A DNA stretch of 64,000 nt from Hyalangium ruber (GTDB lineage: Bacteria; Myxococcota; Myxococcia; Myxococcales; Myxococcaceae), in the NCBI RefSeq assembly GCF_034259325.1, contig NZ_JAXIVS010000003.1, positions 558,001 to 622,000 on the forward strand. The letters are read 5' to 3'. The notes below the pieces were generated by a model. The model had not been told where the DNA came from, did not search any database, and saw nothing but the letters and a program-made list of their open reading frames with translations. A program made the translations under genes and the position numbers. Position 1 is the stretch's first letter, and each line of letters opens with the position of its first letter. Shown here piece by piece: positions 41,280 through 49,997 of the stretch.

Positions 41280-42425
41280 TCACCGCGCGGCCTGGCGCTC
41301 CAGGAGCTCGACGATGGCGGCGGACATGCCGTCCCACGTCTGAGAGCGCAGCTCCTCGGCGAGCCGGGAGACATGGGGCGAGAACTCCGCCTCCCGGGCC
41401 CGCCATCCTTCCAGGCGCCGCACCAGCTCCTCCACATCGTTCGGATCATCGATCAGCAACGTCTTCAGCGCGTCGGGGTAGCGCTCGGCCACGCCCGCCG
41501 TCCGGCTCACCAGCGCTGGGAGCCCGGTACACAGCGCCTCGTGGACTCCCAGCCCGTAGGCCTCGTAGCGCGTGGGCGCGATGAGCAGATCCGCGGCGGC
41601 CATGAGCACGGGCACGTCCTTGCGGAAGCCGAGGAACTGGATGCGCTCGCCCAGCCCGCGCGCCTGAGCCTCCCGCTCCCACAGCTCGCGCTGAGCGCCC
41701 ACGCCCACGACCTTCAAGTCCACGTTCCACTCGCCGCGCGCGCACAGCCGTGCCCAGGCCGGGAAGACCGTGTCGAACCCCTTGCGTCGGTCCCCCAGCG
41801 CGCCGACGAAGAGCGCCACCCGCCGCCCCTCGGGCCACCCCAACGATGCCCGCGCCTCGAGCCGCTCCTGCGCGCTCCGGGGACGAAACCGCTCCGCTTC
41901 GATGCCGTAGTACACGACATGGATGCGCTCGGGCGAAGCGCCCGTGGCCTGCACGATGTCCGCCTTCGTCCGCTCGGAGTTGGCGATGATGACCCGCGCG
42001 CGCCGCAGCGCCTTGCGCTCGCCGCGCAGGTACAGCCGGTGGCTCACCCGCCCCTTGAGACGGCGGAGCATGGAGCCGGTGCCCTCGGAGACATAGGCCC
42101 CGTGGACATAATGGACCCAGTTGGCCGCGGGTACCTGGCAGTTGCCGCCGTTGGCCAGCACCTGCCCGCCCTCGGCCAGCGTTCGCCACGCCCAGAGCCG
42201 CCCGACCCTGTCCAGCAGGGGTTCGCCCAGCATGTACGCGTTGGCGGGCTTGGGAACGCGGATGAAGCGCACGTTGGGGAAGCCGAGCAGCTCCTCGGCC
42301 ACCCGGTGCGCCACGAGGCGGACCGGACCGCCCTGGCGCGCCAGATAGCTGGCCAGGGCGAGGTTGGCGCGATCCATTCCGCCGGTCGAGACGAAGTCAC
42401 CGGCGATGAGGGTGTAGGGTCGCAT
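41280..42425 (-). CDS. Glycosyltransferase family 4
   Basis: 381 residues from the ATG at 42425. N-terminal domain: LIAGDFVSTGGMDRANLALA; donor domain: RVALFVGALGDRRKGFDTVF and APTRYEAYGLGVHEALCTGL with E-x7-E (about 290-305). It overlaps the polymerase gene by 29 bases, the largest overlap in the locus, so expression of the two must be tightly linked. It should act before polymerisation, adding a sugar to the lipid-linked unit. Confidence 0.93.
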   Translation of the reverse strand: MRPYTLIAGDFVSTGGMDRANLALASYLARQGGPVRLVAHRVAEELLGFPNVRFIRVPKPANAYMLGEPLLDRVGRLWAWRTLAEGGQVLANGGNCQVPAANWVHYVHGAYVSEGTGSMLRRLKGRVSHRLYLRGERKALRRARVIIANSERTKADIVQATGASPERIHVVYYGIEAERFRPRSAQERLEARASLGWPEGRRVALFVGALGDRRKGFDTVFPAWARLCARGEWNVDLKVVGVGAQRELWEREAQARGLGERIQFLGFRKDVPVLMAAADLLIAPTRYEAYGLGVHEALCTGLPALVSRTAGVAERYPDALKTLLIDDPNDVEELVRRLEGWRAREAEFSPHVSRLAEELRSQTWDGMSAAIVELLERQAAR

Positions 42426-43914
42426 TCGGTGTGGGGCGCGGCGTCTGCCGGGCCGCGTGGAAGAAGGCTCCGAAGAGGGCAGCGTTGAGCAACCAGAACT
42501 CCATGCCGGCCTGGCTCATGAAGAACGGGTAGCTGAAGGTGAGCGCGATGGCCCCCAGGTCATACGCGAAGATGACGCTGCCCCACAGCCAGAACTCACC
42601 TTGCTCCCCACGCTGAAGCGCGAGCCGGAACACCCAGAGGGCGGTGGCCAGCAGCGCCAACGGGTAGAGCAGCAGCACCAGCACGCCGCCATCGAAGATC
42701 CACGCCGTCCACTGGATCTCCACCCAGAGCGGAGGCCGGGACGGATCGCTGTTGTCTCCGAAGTAGGCGTTCGCCATCCCGTAGCGCCCCAGCCCGGCGC
42801 CCAACGGATACGCGGGGACGACATCGTTGAAGGTGCCCTCCAGGAAGTGGCCGCGGTTGCTGTAGTAGACCTGCCCGGCGTCCGCCTCGAAGAGGCGGTT
42901 CCAACGAGCGGTGGCGGCCTCGCCTCCCATGGTGACGGCCCAGCCCACGGCCACCACGGCCAGCCCGCCCACCACCGCCAGCAGCTTGGTCAGCCGCAGG
43001 ATTCGGCCCGAGAGCATGAGCACCCCCGCCATGGCCATGAGGCACACCACCAGCATGAGGGCCAGGGCCCGCACCTGACAGAGGTAGAGGCTGACGATGC
43101 CCACGAAGATTCCACCCACGCTCAGCAGCCGGACCGGACCGCGCCGCGAGCTGATCAGGAACCCCGAGCCGAGCAACACCGCGTAGAAGGCGCCCGTGGC
43201 GGCGCCCCCTGGCACGTCCGTGAGGCCAAAGGGACGGAAGACGAGCGCACCGCTGCCCGACTCGAATTGAAGGCTGCGGATATAGGTCTCGCCCATCCCC
43301 GCGATGGCCGAGGACATGCTGGGCTGGAAGCGCCCGGGGAAGTAGACCTGGAGCACGCCCATCGCGGCGCTCGCGGCGTTGAAGAGGAACAGCAGCGCCA
43401 ACGTGCGACGGAACGTCACCGCGTCGATGCGCAGCCGCGTCACCCAGAAGAGCGGCGCGAGGACGGAGATCTGGATGCCAAGCTGCGTCGCGCCCGCCAG
43501 GAAGCTGCTCGTCTGCGGGTGGAACATGTTCAACGCGGTGATGGCCGTGGAGGCCAGCAGGAACGGCACCGCCGGATGCCGCAGGCGCGGACCCCGCACG
43601 AACGCGAGCAGCGCCAGGCTGCACCCAAACGCGAGGATGCGAATGAGCACCCGCAGCGGGGAGATAGCCTCCACCAGCAACGAGAGCTGGCAGCCGATCT
43701 GCATGGAGATGAAGGCGGTGACCACGCGCCCCGAGGCCCAGAACGCGGGCGGTGCCTCGGCGGCAGCGGGCGTGGCCTCGCCACTCGCGGCGGCGCCCTC
43801 CGCCGGGGCCACAGGAGGCGGAGCGGGACGCACATAGCGCCGACGAAGCACCCCCGGTCCACGGAGCTGCGGGCGCCCCGACGGAGCGGACGGCTTGAGC
43901 GGCGTCTCACTCAC
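42397..43914 (-). CDS. wzy: Wzy-type polysaccharide polymerase / O-antigen ligase-like membrane protein
   Basis: 505 residues from the ATG at 43914. A ~60-residue Pro/Ala-rich cytoplasmic N-terminus is followed by about eleven or twelve membrane segments and a large outside loop around 335-400 (RWNRLFEADAGQVYYSNRGH ... PLGAGLGRYGMANAYFGDNS). The G-x-G-L-G-R-Y-G element in that loop is typical of Wzy/WaaL-fold proteins. It should join flipped repeat units into polymer at the outer face of the inner membrane. It overlaps both neighbours, the GT4 genes at 41280 and 43911. Confidence 0.85.
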   Translation of the reverse strand: MSETPLKPSAPSGRPQLRGPGVLRRRYVRPAPPPVAPAEGAAASGEATPAAAEAPPAFWASGRVVTAFISMQIGCQLSLLVEAISPLRVLIRILAFGCSLALLAFVRGPRLRHPAVPFLLASTAITALNMFHPQTSSFLAGATQLGIQISVLAPLFWVTRLRIDAVTFRRTLALLFLFNAASAAMGVLQVYFPGRFQPSMSSAIAGMGETYIRSLQFESGSGALVFRPFGLTDVPGGAATGAFYAVLLGSGFLISSRRGPVRLLSVGGIFVGIVSLYLCQVRALALMLVVCLMAMAGVLMLSGRILRLTKLLAVVGGLAVVAVGWAVTMGGEAATARWNRLFEADAGQVYYSNRGHFLEGTFNDVVPAYPLGAGLGRYGMANAYFGDNSDPSRPPLWVEIQWTAWIFDGGVLVLLLYPLALLATALWVFRLALQRGEQGEFWLWGSVIFAYDLGAIALTFSYPFFMSQAGMEFWLLNAALFGAFFHAARQTPRPTPNATLHPHRR

Positions 43915-45035
43915 GCGGCACGCCCCTTCGCGGTGAGCTCCTGGAGATCCTCCTGGAGCCCGCGCAGGAAGGCTCCCGGCTCACACAGCGCCGCGGCCCG
44001 GGCAGGCCCACCCGCGCCCAGCTTCCGTCGCAGCTCCGGCGTCTCCACCCACTCTCGGAGCACCTCGGCGAGCGGCTCGGGACGCGGCTGAACAAGCCGA
44101 CCGCACGAGTCGTCGACGATCTCCAGCGGCCCGCCCATGGCGGTGGTGAGGACCGGCAGCCCTGCCTGCAGCGCCTCGATGAAGGCGATCCCGAAGGGCT
44201 CCGCGCTCAAGTTGGGCTGGCAGTGGATGTCCGCGGCGCGCAGCAGTTGGGGCACGTCCGTGCGCTGGCCGAGGAACCGCACGCGCTCACGGATACCGAG
44301 CTCCGTCGCCAGCGCCTCCAGGCTCTCCAGGTAGCGCGCCTCCTGGGGACGTTGCACGCCACCGGCCACCCAGAGCGCCCAGCCCGGCAGGGTCCGCAGC
44401 CGCCCCAGCGCCTCCAGCAGCAGGCGATGCCCCTTCCACTCCTCCATGCGGCACGCCTGGATGATGACGGCCTGATGCTCGCTCGCGCCCAGCTCGGCGC
44501 GCACCCGGGCGCGCTCCACGGGCCCAGGCAGGAGCTCCGGCAGAGGGACCGGCAGGTAGCGCACCTTCCACGGGACGCGCGGATACACGTTGGCCAGCGA
44601 CTGCGCGGAGAAGCGGCTGTTGGACAGCGCCAGCGCCGGCTCGGTGACGCGGGCCCAGCGCTCCAGCCAGTGCCGTCCGTTCAGCCCATCGTGCTGGTAG
44701 AAGATGAGCGGCACCCCGGCGGCGCGCACCACCGGCCCGAAGAGCGCCTGGGGCCACGCCGCGTGACACACCACCGCAGTATACCGCTCGCGGCGCAGCA
44801 GCTCCGCCAGCACGCTCCGCGCGCGCCACACCGTCCACGGCCGGCTCACCTTCACCGCGCCCAGCAGGTGCGTGACCGCGCCCGCCTCGCGCAGCTCCTG
44901 ACTCAGCCGGCCCTCGAAGCAAAGGGCGAACTCGTGCGTCAGCTCCGGAGCGCTCGGCGCCAGGCGGGCCAGCGTCCGCAGGAACACCTCGATGCCCCCG
45001 TAGAGGTTGCCGCTATAGACGTGGAGAAGCCGCAT
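43911..45035 (-). CDS. Glycosyltransferase family 4
   Basis: 374 residues from the ATG at 45035; the frame is open further upstream, but MRLLHVYSGNLYGGIEVFLR is the family N-terminus. The donor domain shows GWALWVAGGVQRPQEARYLE, RVRFLGQRTDVPQLLRAADI and LSAEPFGIAFIEALQAGLPV with E-x7-E. It overlaps the previous GT4 gene (45013) by 23 bases and the polymerase gene by four. One sugar addition to the repeat unit is the expected role; donor unknown. Confidence 0.93.
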   Translation of the reverse strand: MRLLHVYSGNLYGGIEVFLRTLARLAPSAPELTHEFALCFEGRLSQELREAGAVTHLLGAVKVSRPWTVWRARSVLAELLRRERYTAVVCHAAWPQALFGPVVRAAGVPLIFYQHDGLNGRHWLERWARVTEPALALSNSRFSAQSLANVYPRVPWKVRYLPVPLPELLPGPVERARVRAELGASEHQAVIIQACRMEEWKGHRLLLEALGRLRTLPGWALWVAGGVQRPQEARYLESLEALATELGIRERVRFLGQRTDVPQLLRAADIHCQPNLSAEPFGIAFIEALQAGLPVLTTAMGGPLEIVDDSCGRLVQPRPEPLAEVLREWVETPELRRKLGAGGPARAAALCEPGAFLRGLQEDLQELTAKGRAA

Positions 45036-46257
45036 CAGCCTGGGAAGTTCCGCGAGGGGAGACCTGCCGAGGTGCGCGCAAGGCCTCCGCGTACAGCGCA
45101 AGGCTGCGCTCGGCCATCACGTCATGCCGGAACTCGGCCTGGGCGCGAGCCCGAGCCGCCTGGCCCAACCGCTCGGCCAGCCCTGGCTCCTCCGCCAGCC
45201 GCCGAGCCGCCCGCGCGAGCGCCCCCGCATCGCCCACCGGCACGGTGAGCCCCGTCTGCTCATGGAGGCTCACCCACGGCACGCCCGAGTGGGCGATGGC
45301 GGTGTTGATCACGGGCAGCCCGCTGGCCATCGCCTCCACCTGCGAGAGCCCATAGGCCTCGCTGCGCGCATTGCTGGGGAACCACAGGGCCGTGGCGGCG
45401 CGGTACGCCCCGGTGAGGGCCTCCGGAGACAGGTAGCCCGCCCACGTCACCCGGCCTTCCACCCCAAGCGCCCGCGCCCGCTCCCGGCCTTCCTTCTCCA
45501 GGGGCCCCACGCCCACCACCAACAGTCGGCCGGGCGCGCGCACCAGCGCCTCGAGCGCGGTGAAGAGCCCCTTGTAGTAGACGAGCCGCCCCACCATCAG
45601 CCACAGGGGCCCATCGCCCTCCGCGCGCAAACGGGCCTCGGCCTCCAGCACCGCCGGCGAGGGAGACAGGAAGGGCGCCAGGTCGATGCCCAGCGGCAGC
45701 GCGCGCACCTTGTTGCGGAAGCCGCGCAGCAACGGCGAGCCGGCCACGTAGGCGGAGCTGGTAGCGAGCAGCAGGCGGGCCCGCGCGTACAGCAGCGCCT
45801 CGAAGGGGCGGAACAGCGTACCCGCCACCCGCTGGCGGATGACGTCACTGTGGTGGGTGACGACAACAGGCGGCAGCCACGGCATCGAATCCAGCGCCAA
45901 GACCAGCGTGGGGTTGGGCGTGTGCAGATGCAGCACGTCCACGCCGCGTGTCAGCGCGCGCAGCAGCTCACGCGGCAGCTCCGGCATGACATCCATGCGC
46001 AGCACCGAGGCCCACCGGCCCACGCGCACCACTCGGATCGGCCCGTCCCACTCCTCGCGGGTAGCGCTGCGGCCCTCGAACTCGTGGCTGAAGCCCTCTC
46101 CGCCCGCCGCGTGGTTGATGCAGAGCACCTCCACGCGAGCCCCCAGCTCGGCCTGGGCGCGCGCCAGCGTCTGCACGTGCCCCTCCATGCCACCGGAGGC
46201 CGGCGGGTAGAACTTCCCCAGGTGCAGCACGCGAAGCGAGGTTCCCGGCAGGCTCAC
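45013..46257 (-). CDS. Glycosyltransferase family 4
   Basis: 414 residues from the ATG at 46257, overlapping the Wzc stop by four bases. N-terminal: RVLHLGKFYPPASGGMEGHV; a helix pair in THHSDVIRQRVAGTLFRPFE; donor domain: GPLWLMVGRLVYYKGLFTAL and NARSEAYGLSQVEAMASGLP with E-x7-E (about 300-317). This is close to the mannosyltransferase-like GT4 group by pattern. It is the second gene of a minus-strand operon running wzc, GT4, GT4, wzy, GT4. Confidence 0.93.
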   Translation of the reverse strand: MSLPGTSLRVLHLGKFYPPASGGMEGHVQTLARAQAELGARVEVLCINHAAGGEGFSHEFEGRSATREEWDGPIRVVRVGRWASVLRMDVMPELPRELLRALTRGVDVLHLHTPNPTLVLALDSMPWLPPVVVTHHSDVIRQRVAGTLFRPFEALLYARARLLLATSSAYVAGSPLLRGFRNKVRALPLGIDLAPFLSPSPAVLEAEARLRAEGDGPLWLMVGRLVYYKGLFTALEALVRAPGRLLVVGVGPLEKEGRERARALGVEGRVTWAGYLSPEALTGAYRAATALWFPSNARSEAYGLSQVEAMASGLPVINTAIAHSGVPWVSLHEQTGLTVPVGDAGALARAARRLAEEPGLAERLGQAARARAQAEFRHDVMAERSLALYAEALRAPRQVSPRGTSQADAASPRL

Positions 46258-48443
46258 GAGGAAGCCACCCCGTCCTTCGACTCCTCGGGGTGCCCGTAGT
46301 AGCGATAGCCCAGGTACGAGTCGCGGTAGGGCCCGTCCGTCAGGTCCAGGTCATTGAGGATGGCGCCGTACATCGTGGCCTGCACGTCCGCCAGCGAGCG
46401 CAGCGCGCGCCGCGCCGACTCGCGATTGGTCTTGCCCGCGCGCAGCACCAGCACCACGCCATCGCACCTCGTGGCCAGCACCGCCGAGTCCGACACCGCG
46501 TTGAGCGGCGGGCTGTCGAGGATGACGCGATCGAACTTCTCGCTGGCCGCCTTGAGCAGATCCGCGAAGGCCTGGGTGTGCAGCAGCTCGGCGGGGTTGG
46601 GAGGAATGGGGCCGCACGGCAGCACGAAGAGGTTGGGCACCTCGGTGCTCTTCACCGCCTTGTCCAGCGTGCCCTCGCCCACCACCAGCGAGCTGATGCC
46701 CACGTCATTGGGCACGCCGAAGGACTTGTGCAGCCGCGGCCGGCGCATGTCCGTATCCAGCAGCAGCACGCGGTTGCCACTCTGCGCCATGGCCACGCCC
46801 AGGAAGATGCAGTTGGTGGACTTGCCCTCCTGGGGGCCGCTGCTCGTCACCACCAGCGTCTTGAAGGGCTTGTCGGGCGACATGAACAGCAGGTTCGTCC
46901 GGATGGCCCGACAGCACTCCGCCACGGAGGACTTGGGCTGATTGTGGACGTACAGGTCCCGCTCGCGCCCGTTCTCGGCCTTCCCCTCCACGCTCGGCAG
47001 GAAGCCCAGGAAGGCCAGCCCCAGCTGCTCCTCCACGTCCGCCTGCGAGCGCACGGTGTTCTCGAGGAACTCCAGCAGCACCACCACGCCACAGCCGATG
47101 ACCAGCCCGAAGATGAGCGCCATCATCACCGAGCGGCGCACGTTGGGCTGGATGGGCATGAAGTTGGGCCGCGCCGGATCCAACACGCGCACGTTGGTGG
47201 TGCGCAGCAGGCCCGACAGCTCGATGTCCTTGAGCCGCCGCAGCACCAGCTCGTACAGGCGCCGGTTGTTCTCCGCCTCGCGGTGCAGGTTCTCGAATTC
47301 GATCTGCTTCTTGCCCAGCTGGAACGCCTCGTCCCGGGCCACGGCCAGCACGCGCAGCAGGTGCTTCTCCTCGGCCACCCCCTGCGCCAGCTCCGTCTCC
47401 GCCTTGCGCACCACGTTGTTGAGGCTGCGCACGAAGTCCTCGCGCACCACCCCCAGCTTGCTGTTGCACTCGAGCATCTTCGGGTGCTCGGGCAGGTAGC
47501 GCTCGCTCAGCTCCACGCACACCGCGCGCTGCTCGATATAGCGGCGCTTGAACTCCTGGATGGCCGAGTCGCCCGCGCCGGGCACCGCCTCCGCCCAAGT
47601 CTCATCCCCCGTCGGAGAGCTCTTCTGGAGCTGGCGGATGGCATCCACGCGGCCCTGCAGCGCCGCGAGCTTCATGCGCACCTGGGTGAGGTTCTGCTCG
47701 TAGGTGTTGATGCGGTCGTTGACGCTGCTCTTGCGGCTCTCGGGCGAGACGGAGAGCATGTCCTCGCGCTTCTTGAAGTCGTAGAGCGTCAGCTCGCTGG
47801 ACTTGGAGGCCTTCTCCAGTTCCACCTTGCGCTCCTCCAACCACTGGGTGGCGCTCTCGGTGGTGCGCAGCCGCAGCGCGAGGTTCTCGGCCATGTAGGC
47901 CTCGGCCACCTCGTTGGCCAGCAGCGCGGCGCGCTGGGGGTCCAGGTCCTCCACGCCGATGTTCACCACGCGCGAGTCCTTCACCGGCATGACGCGGATG
48001 CGCGACTGGAGCAGGCCCGCCGCGTCTCCGCCCTGCGCGGCCTGCATCCGCTCCTTCTCGTCCTGGATGTGGGACAGGCCCAGGAAAGCCGCGTCGTGCT
48101 GCAGGCCCAGCTTCTCCACCACGCGGGTGGACACCGCGCGCGAGGTGATGACCTCGTTCTGCGTGGCGTAGTACTCCTTGTTGAACCAGTAGTTGCTGCG
48201 CTCCTCGCCCATCACCTCCTTCACCTCGGAGTCGAGCACGCGCGGAGCGGTGACATCGATGATGAGCGAGGTGCTGGCGGCGTACACCTTGGGCTTACGA
48301 AGGGTGTGGAGCGCGGCCAGGCCGGTGATGAGCACGGCCACCCCGAGGACGATCCACTTGCGACGCCAGAACGCGCGCACGAAGCGCATCACGTTCAATG
48401 GCGTCATGCCGGCGTTGACCGGATCGTTCCCGGAACCTTCCAA
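46254..48443 (-). CDS. wzc: Wzc-type polysaccharide co-polymerase / BY-tyrosine kinase
   Basis: 729 residues from a TTG at 48443 (AGGAG seven bases upstream); the ATG at 48407 is the other candidate. Two membrane helices (about 28-45 and 465-490) flank a large periplasmic coiled domain, the Wzz fold. The cytoplasmic BY-kinase is complete: Walker A GPQEGKST (about 537), Walker A' LLLDTDMRRP (about 558), Walker B VILDSPP (about 640). A Tyr-rich tail (YRDSYLGYRYYG, about 708-719) is the autophosphorylation site. It should control chain length and export together with Wzy and an outer-membrane OPX protein, which is not in this window. First gene of its operon. Confidence 0.93.
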   Translation of the reverse strand: MEGSGNDPVNAGMTPLNVMRFVRAFWRRKWIVLGVAVLITGLAALHTLRKPKVYAASTSLIIDVTAPRVLDSEVKEVMGEERSNYWFNKEYYATQNEVITSRAVSTRVVEKLGLQHDAAFLGLSHIQDEKERMQAAQGGDAAGLLQSRIRVMPVKDSRVVNIGVEDLDPQRAALLANEVAEAYMAENLALRLRTTESATQWLEERKVELEKASKSSELTLYDFKKREDMLSVSPESRKSSVNDRINTYEQNLTQVRMKLAALQGRVDAIRQLQKSSPTGDETWAEAVPGAGDSAIQEFKRRYIEQRAVCVELSERYLPEHPKMLECNSKLGVVREDFVRSLNNVVRKAETELAQGVAEEKHLLRVLAVARDEAFQLGKKQIEFENLHREAENNRRLYELVLRRLKDIELSGLLRTTNVRVLDPARPNFMPIQPNVRRSVMMALIFGLVIGCGVVVLLEFLENTVRSQADVEEQLGLAFLGFLPSVEGKAENGRERDLYVHNQPKSSVAECCRAIRTNLLFMSPDKPFKTLVVTSSGPQEGKSTNCIFLGVAMAQSGNRVLLLDTDMRRPRLHKSFGVPNDVGISSLVVGEGTLDKAVKSTEVPNLFVLPCGPIPPNPAELLHTQAFADLLKAASEKFDRVILDSPPLNAVSDSAVLATRCDGVVLVLRAGKTNRESARRALRSLADVQATMYGAILNDLDLTDGPYRDSYLGYRYYGHPEESKDGVASS

Positions 48444-48653
48444 AATGCATCTCCTGGGGACTTCGCGCGCGGAGCTGGCCCGACTCGACTCCCTTGCCCC
48501 GACCTGCACCCACAGCCTCGACCGAGCGTGCACTTTCCGGAGCGAGGGGTCAATCTTCCAGGCCGCGCTCACCAACGGCTGGACGCCTGGCATCCATTCC
48601 CTTGGCCACGGGGCGCGAGCACGCCCCCGGCGCGTGTGCTAGTCACGCGCCCC

Positions 48654-49997
48654 ATGGGTCACCGTCTGTCCGTCGTCGTCCCCTATTCTCCCACCACGGC
48701 CGCCACCGCGGCCCACTTCGCTCGGAGCCTCGCCGACCAGGCGGAAGTCATCCTGGCCGGAGAGGGACAGATTGAGGTGGCTCCCGGACCCAACCTCCAT
48801 GTGCTCTCTGGCATGGCCGGCAAGGGAGCGGCCATCCGGGCGGCGCTGGGTAAGGTGACGGGGGCGGTGACGGTGCTCCAGGACCCGGACGAGGCCTACA
48901 CGCCCGGGGACTACGAGGCGTTGTGCCGGCCCATCCAGGAGGACACGGCGGACGCGGTCTTCGGCCGTCGCGAGGCGCAGGGACTGCGGCCAGAGCTGCT
49001 GGCGGAGCGCGCGCTGGGAGGCTTCACCCGCCTCGTCACGGACGTGGCGCTGGAGGATCCGCTCACGGGTGTGCGCGCCTTCCGCACCGAGGCGCTGCGC
49101 TCGGTGACGTTGACCAGCGAGGACGACGCGGTGGACGCGGAGCTGGTGGTGAAGCTGGCCGCACAGCTCTTCCGGCTGACGGAGGTGCCGCTGCCGCTGC
49201 AGGCGGTGCCGAAGCGCCCGCTGGCCTCGCACCTGTCGAAGCTGCGGACGCTGATGCGCTACGCCACGGTGCAGGACGACGCGGACAACCGACACGAGGG
49301 CTACAGCTCGCTGGAGCGGATGGACGGCGCCAACAACTACAACGCGTGGCTGGGCCGCCGCTTCCGCGAGCACCTGGGCAAGCGGGTGCTGGAGATCGGC
49401 GCGGGCATCGGCACCATCACCCGCGAGCTGGAGGCGGGGCGCGAGCTGTTGATCGCCCTGGAGGTGGACCGCTTCTATGTGGACCGGCTGAAGAACAAGT
49501 TCCGGGGCAAGCCGCACGTGCGGCCGTACCTGTCGGACGTGGCGCTGGCGGACTGGGAGGCGCTCAAGGCCGAGCGCATCGACACCATCGTGCTCTCCAA
49601 CGTGCTGGAGCACATCCCGGATGACGCGGCGGCGGTGCGGCGCTTCCGGCAGATCCTCCCGGTGGGCGGCAAGGTGGTCATCCTGGTGCCGGCGCTGCAG
49701 CAGTTGTTCGGGGCGATGGACGAGGCGGTGGGCCACCACCGGCGCTACCACCCGGACACGCTGCGCAGGGTGCTGGAGGAGAACGGCTTCGCGGTGGACA
49801 CGCTGGAGTGGATGAACCTGGTGGGCATTCCGGGCTGGTTCATGAACAGCCGGGTGATGCGCCGCCGGACGATGCCCAAGCTGCAGCTCAAGCTGTACGA
49901 CCGGCTGGCGCCGCTGCTGGCGCAGGCCGAGAGCCACGTGAACCTGCCGGTGGGGCTGAGCCTGTTCGCGGTGGGCCGCGTCACGGGAGAGGTGTGA
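48654..49997 (+). CDS. Fused glycosyltransferase family 2 / SAM-dependent methyltransferase
   Basis: 447 residues from the ATG at 48654; a GTG at 48636 is also in frame. Residues 1-210 are a GT2-like domain (RLSVVVPYSPTTAATAAHFA, QDPDEAYTPGDYEAL, FGRREAQGL), with the usual DxD weakened to DPDE. Residues about 215-447 form a class I methyltransferase: KRVLEIGAGIGTITRELEAG, LIALEVDRFYVDRL, TIVLSNVLEHIPDD and VPALQQLFGAMDEAVGHHRR. The fusion would add a sugar and a methyl group, or use the GT part only for binding. It is divergent from wzc, so the ~210 bp between holds both promoters, and it is coupled to the next gene (GTGA). Confidence 0.9.
   Translation: MGHRLSVVVPYSPTTAATAAHFARSLADQAEVILAGEGQIEVAPGPNLHVLSGMAGKGAAIRAALGKVTGAVTVLQDPDEAYTPGDYEALCRPIQEDTADAVFGRREAQGLRPELLAERALGGFTRLVTDVALEDPLTGVRAFRTEALRSVTLTSEDDAVDAELVVKLAAQLFRLTEVPLPLQAVPKRPLASHLSKLRTLMRYATVQDDADNRHEGYSSLERMDGANNYNAWLGRRFREHLGKRVLEIGAGIGTITRELEAGRELLIALEVDRFYVDRLKNKFRGKPHVRPYLSDVALADWEALKAERIDTIVLSNVLEHIPDDAAAVRRFRQILPVGGKVVILVPALQQLFGAMDEAVGHHRRYHPDTLRRVLEENGFAVDTLEWMNLVGIPGWFMNSRVMRRRTMPKLQLKLYDRLAPLLAQAESHVNLPVGLSLFAVGRVTGEV

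Noticed and set aside
46290-48600. Plus-strand open frame running for more than 750 codons opposite wzc
   Set aside because: It is the antisense of wzc; residues are His/Arg/Leu-rich with no domain, and only the part after 48654 is a real gene.
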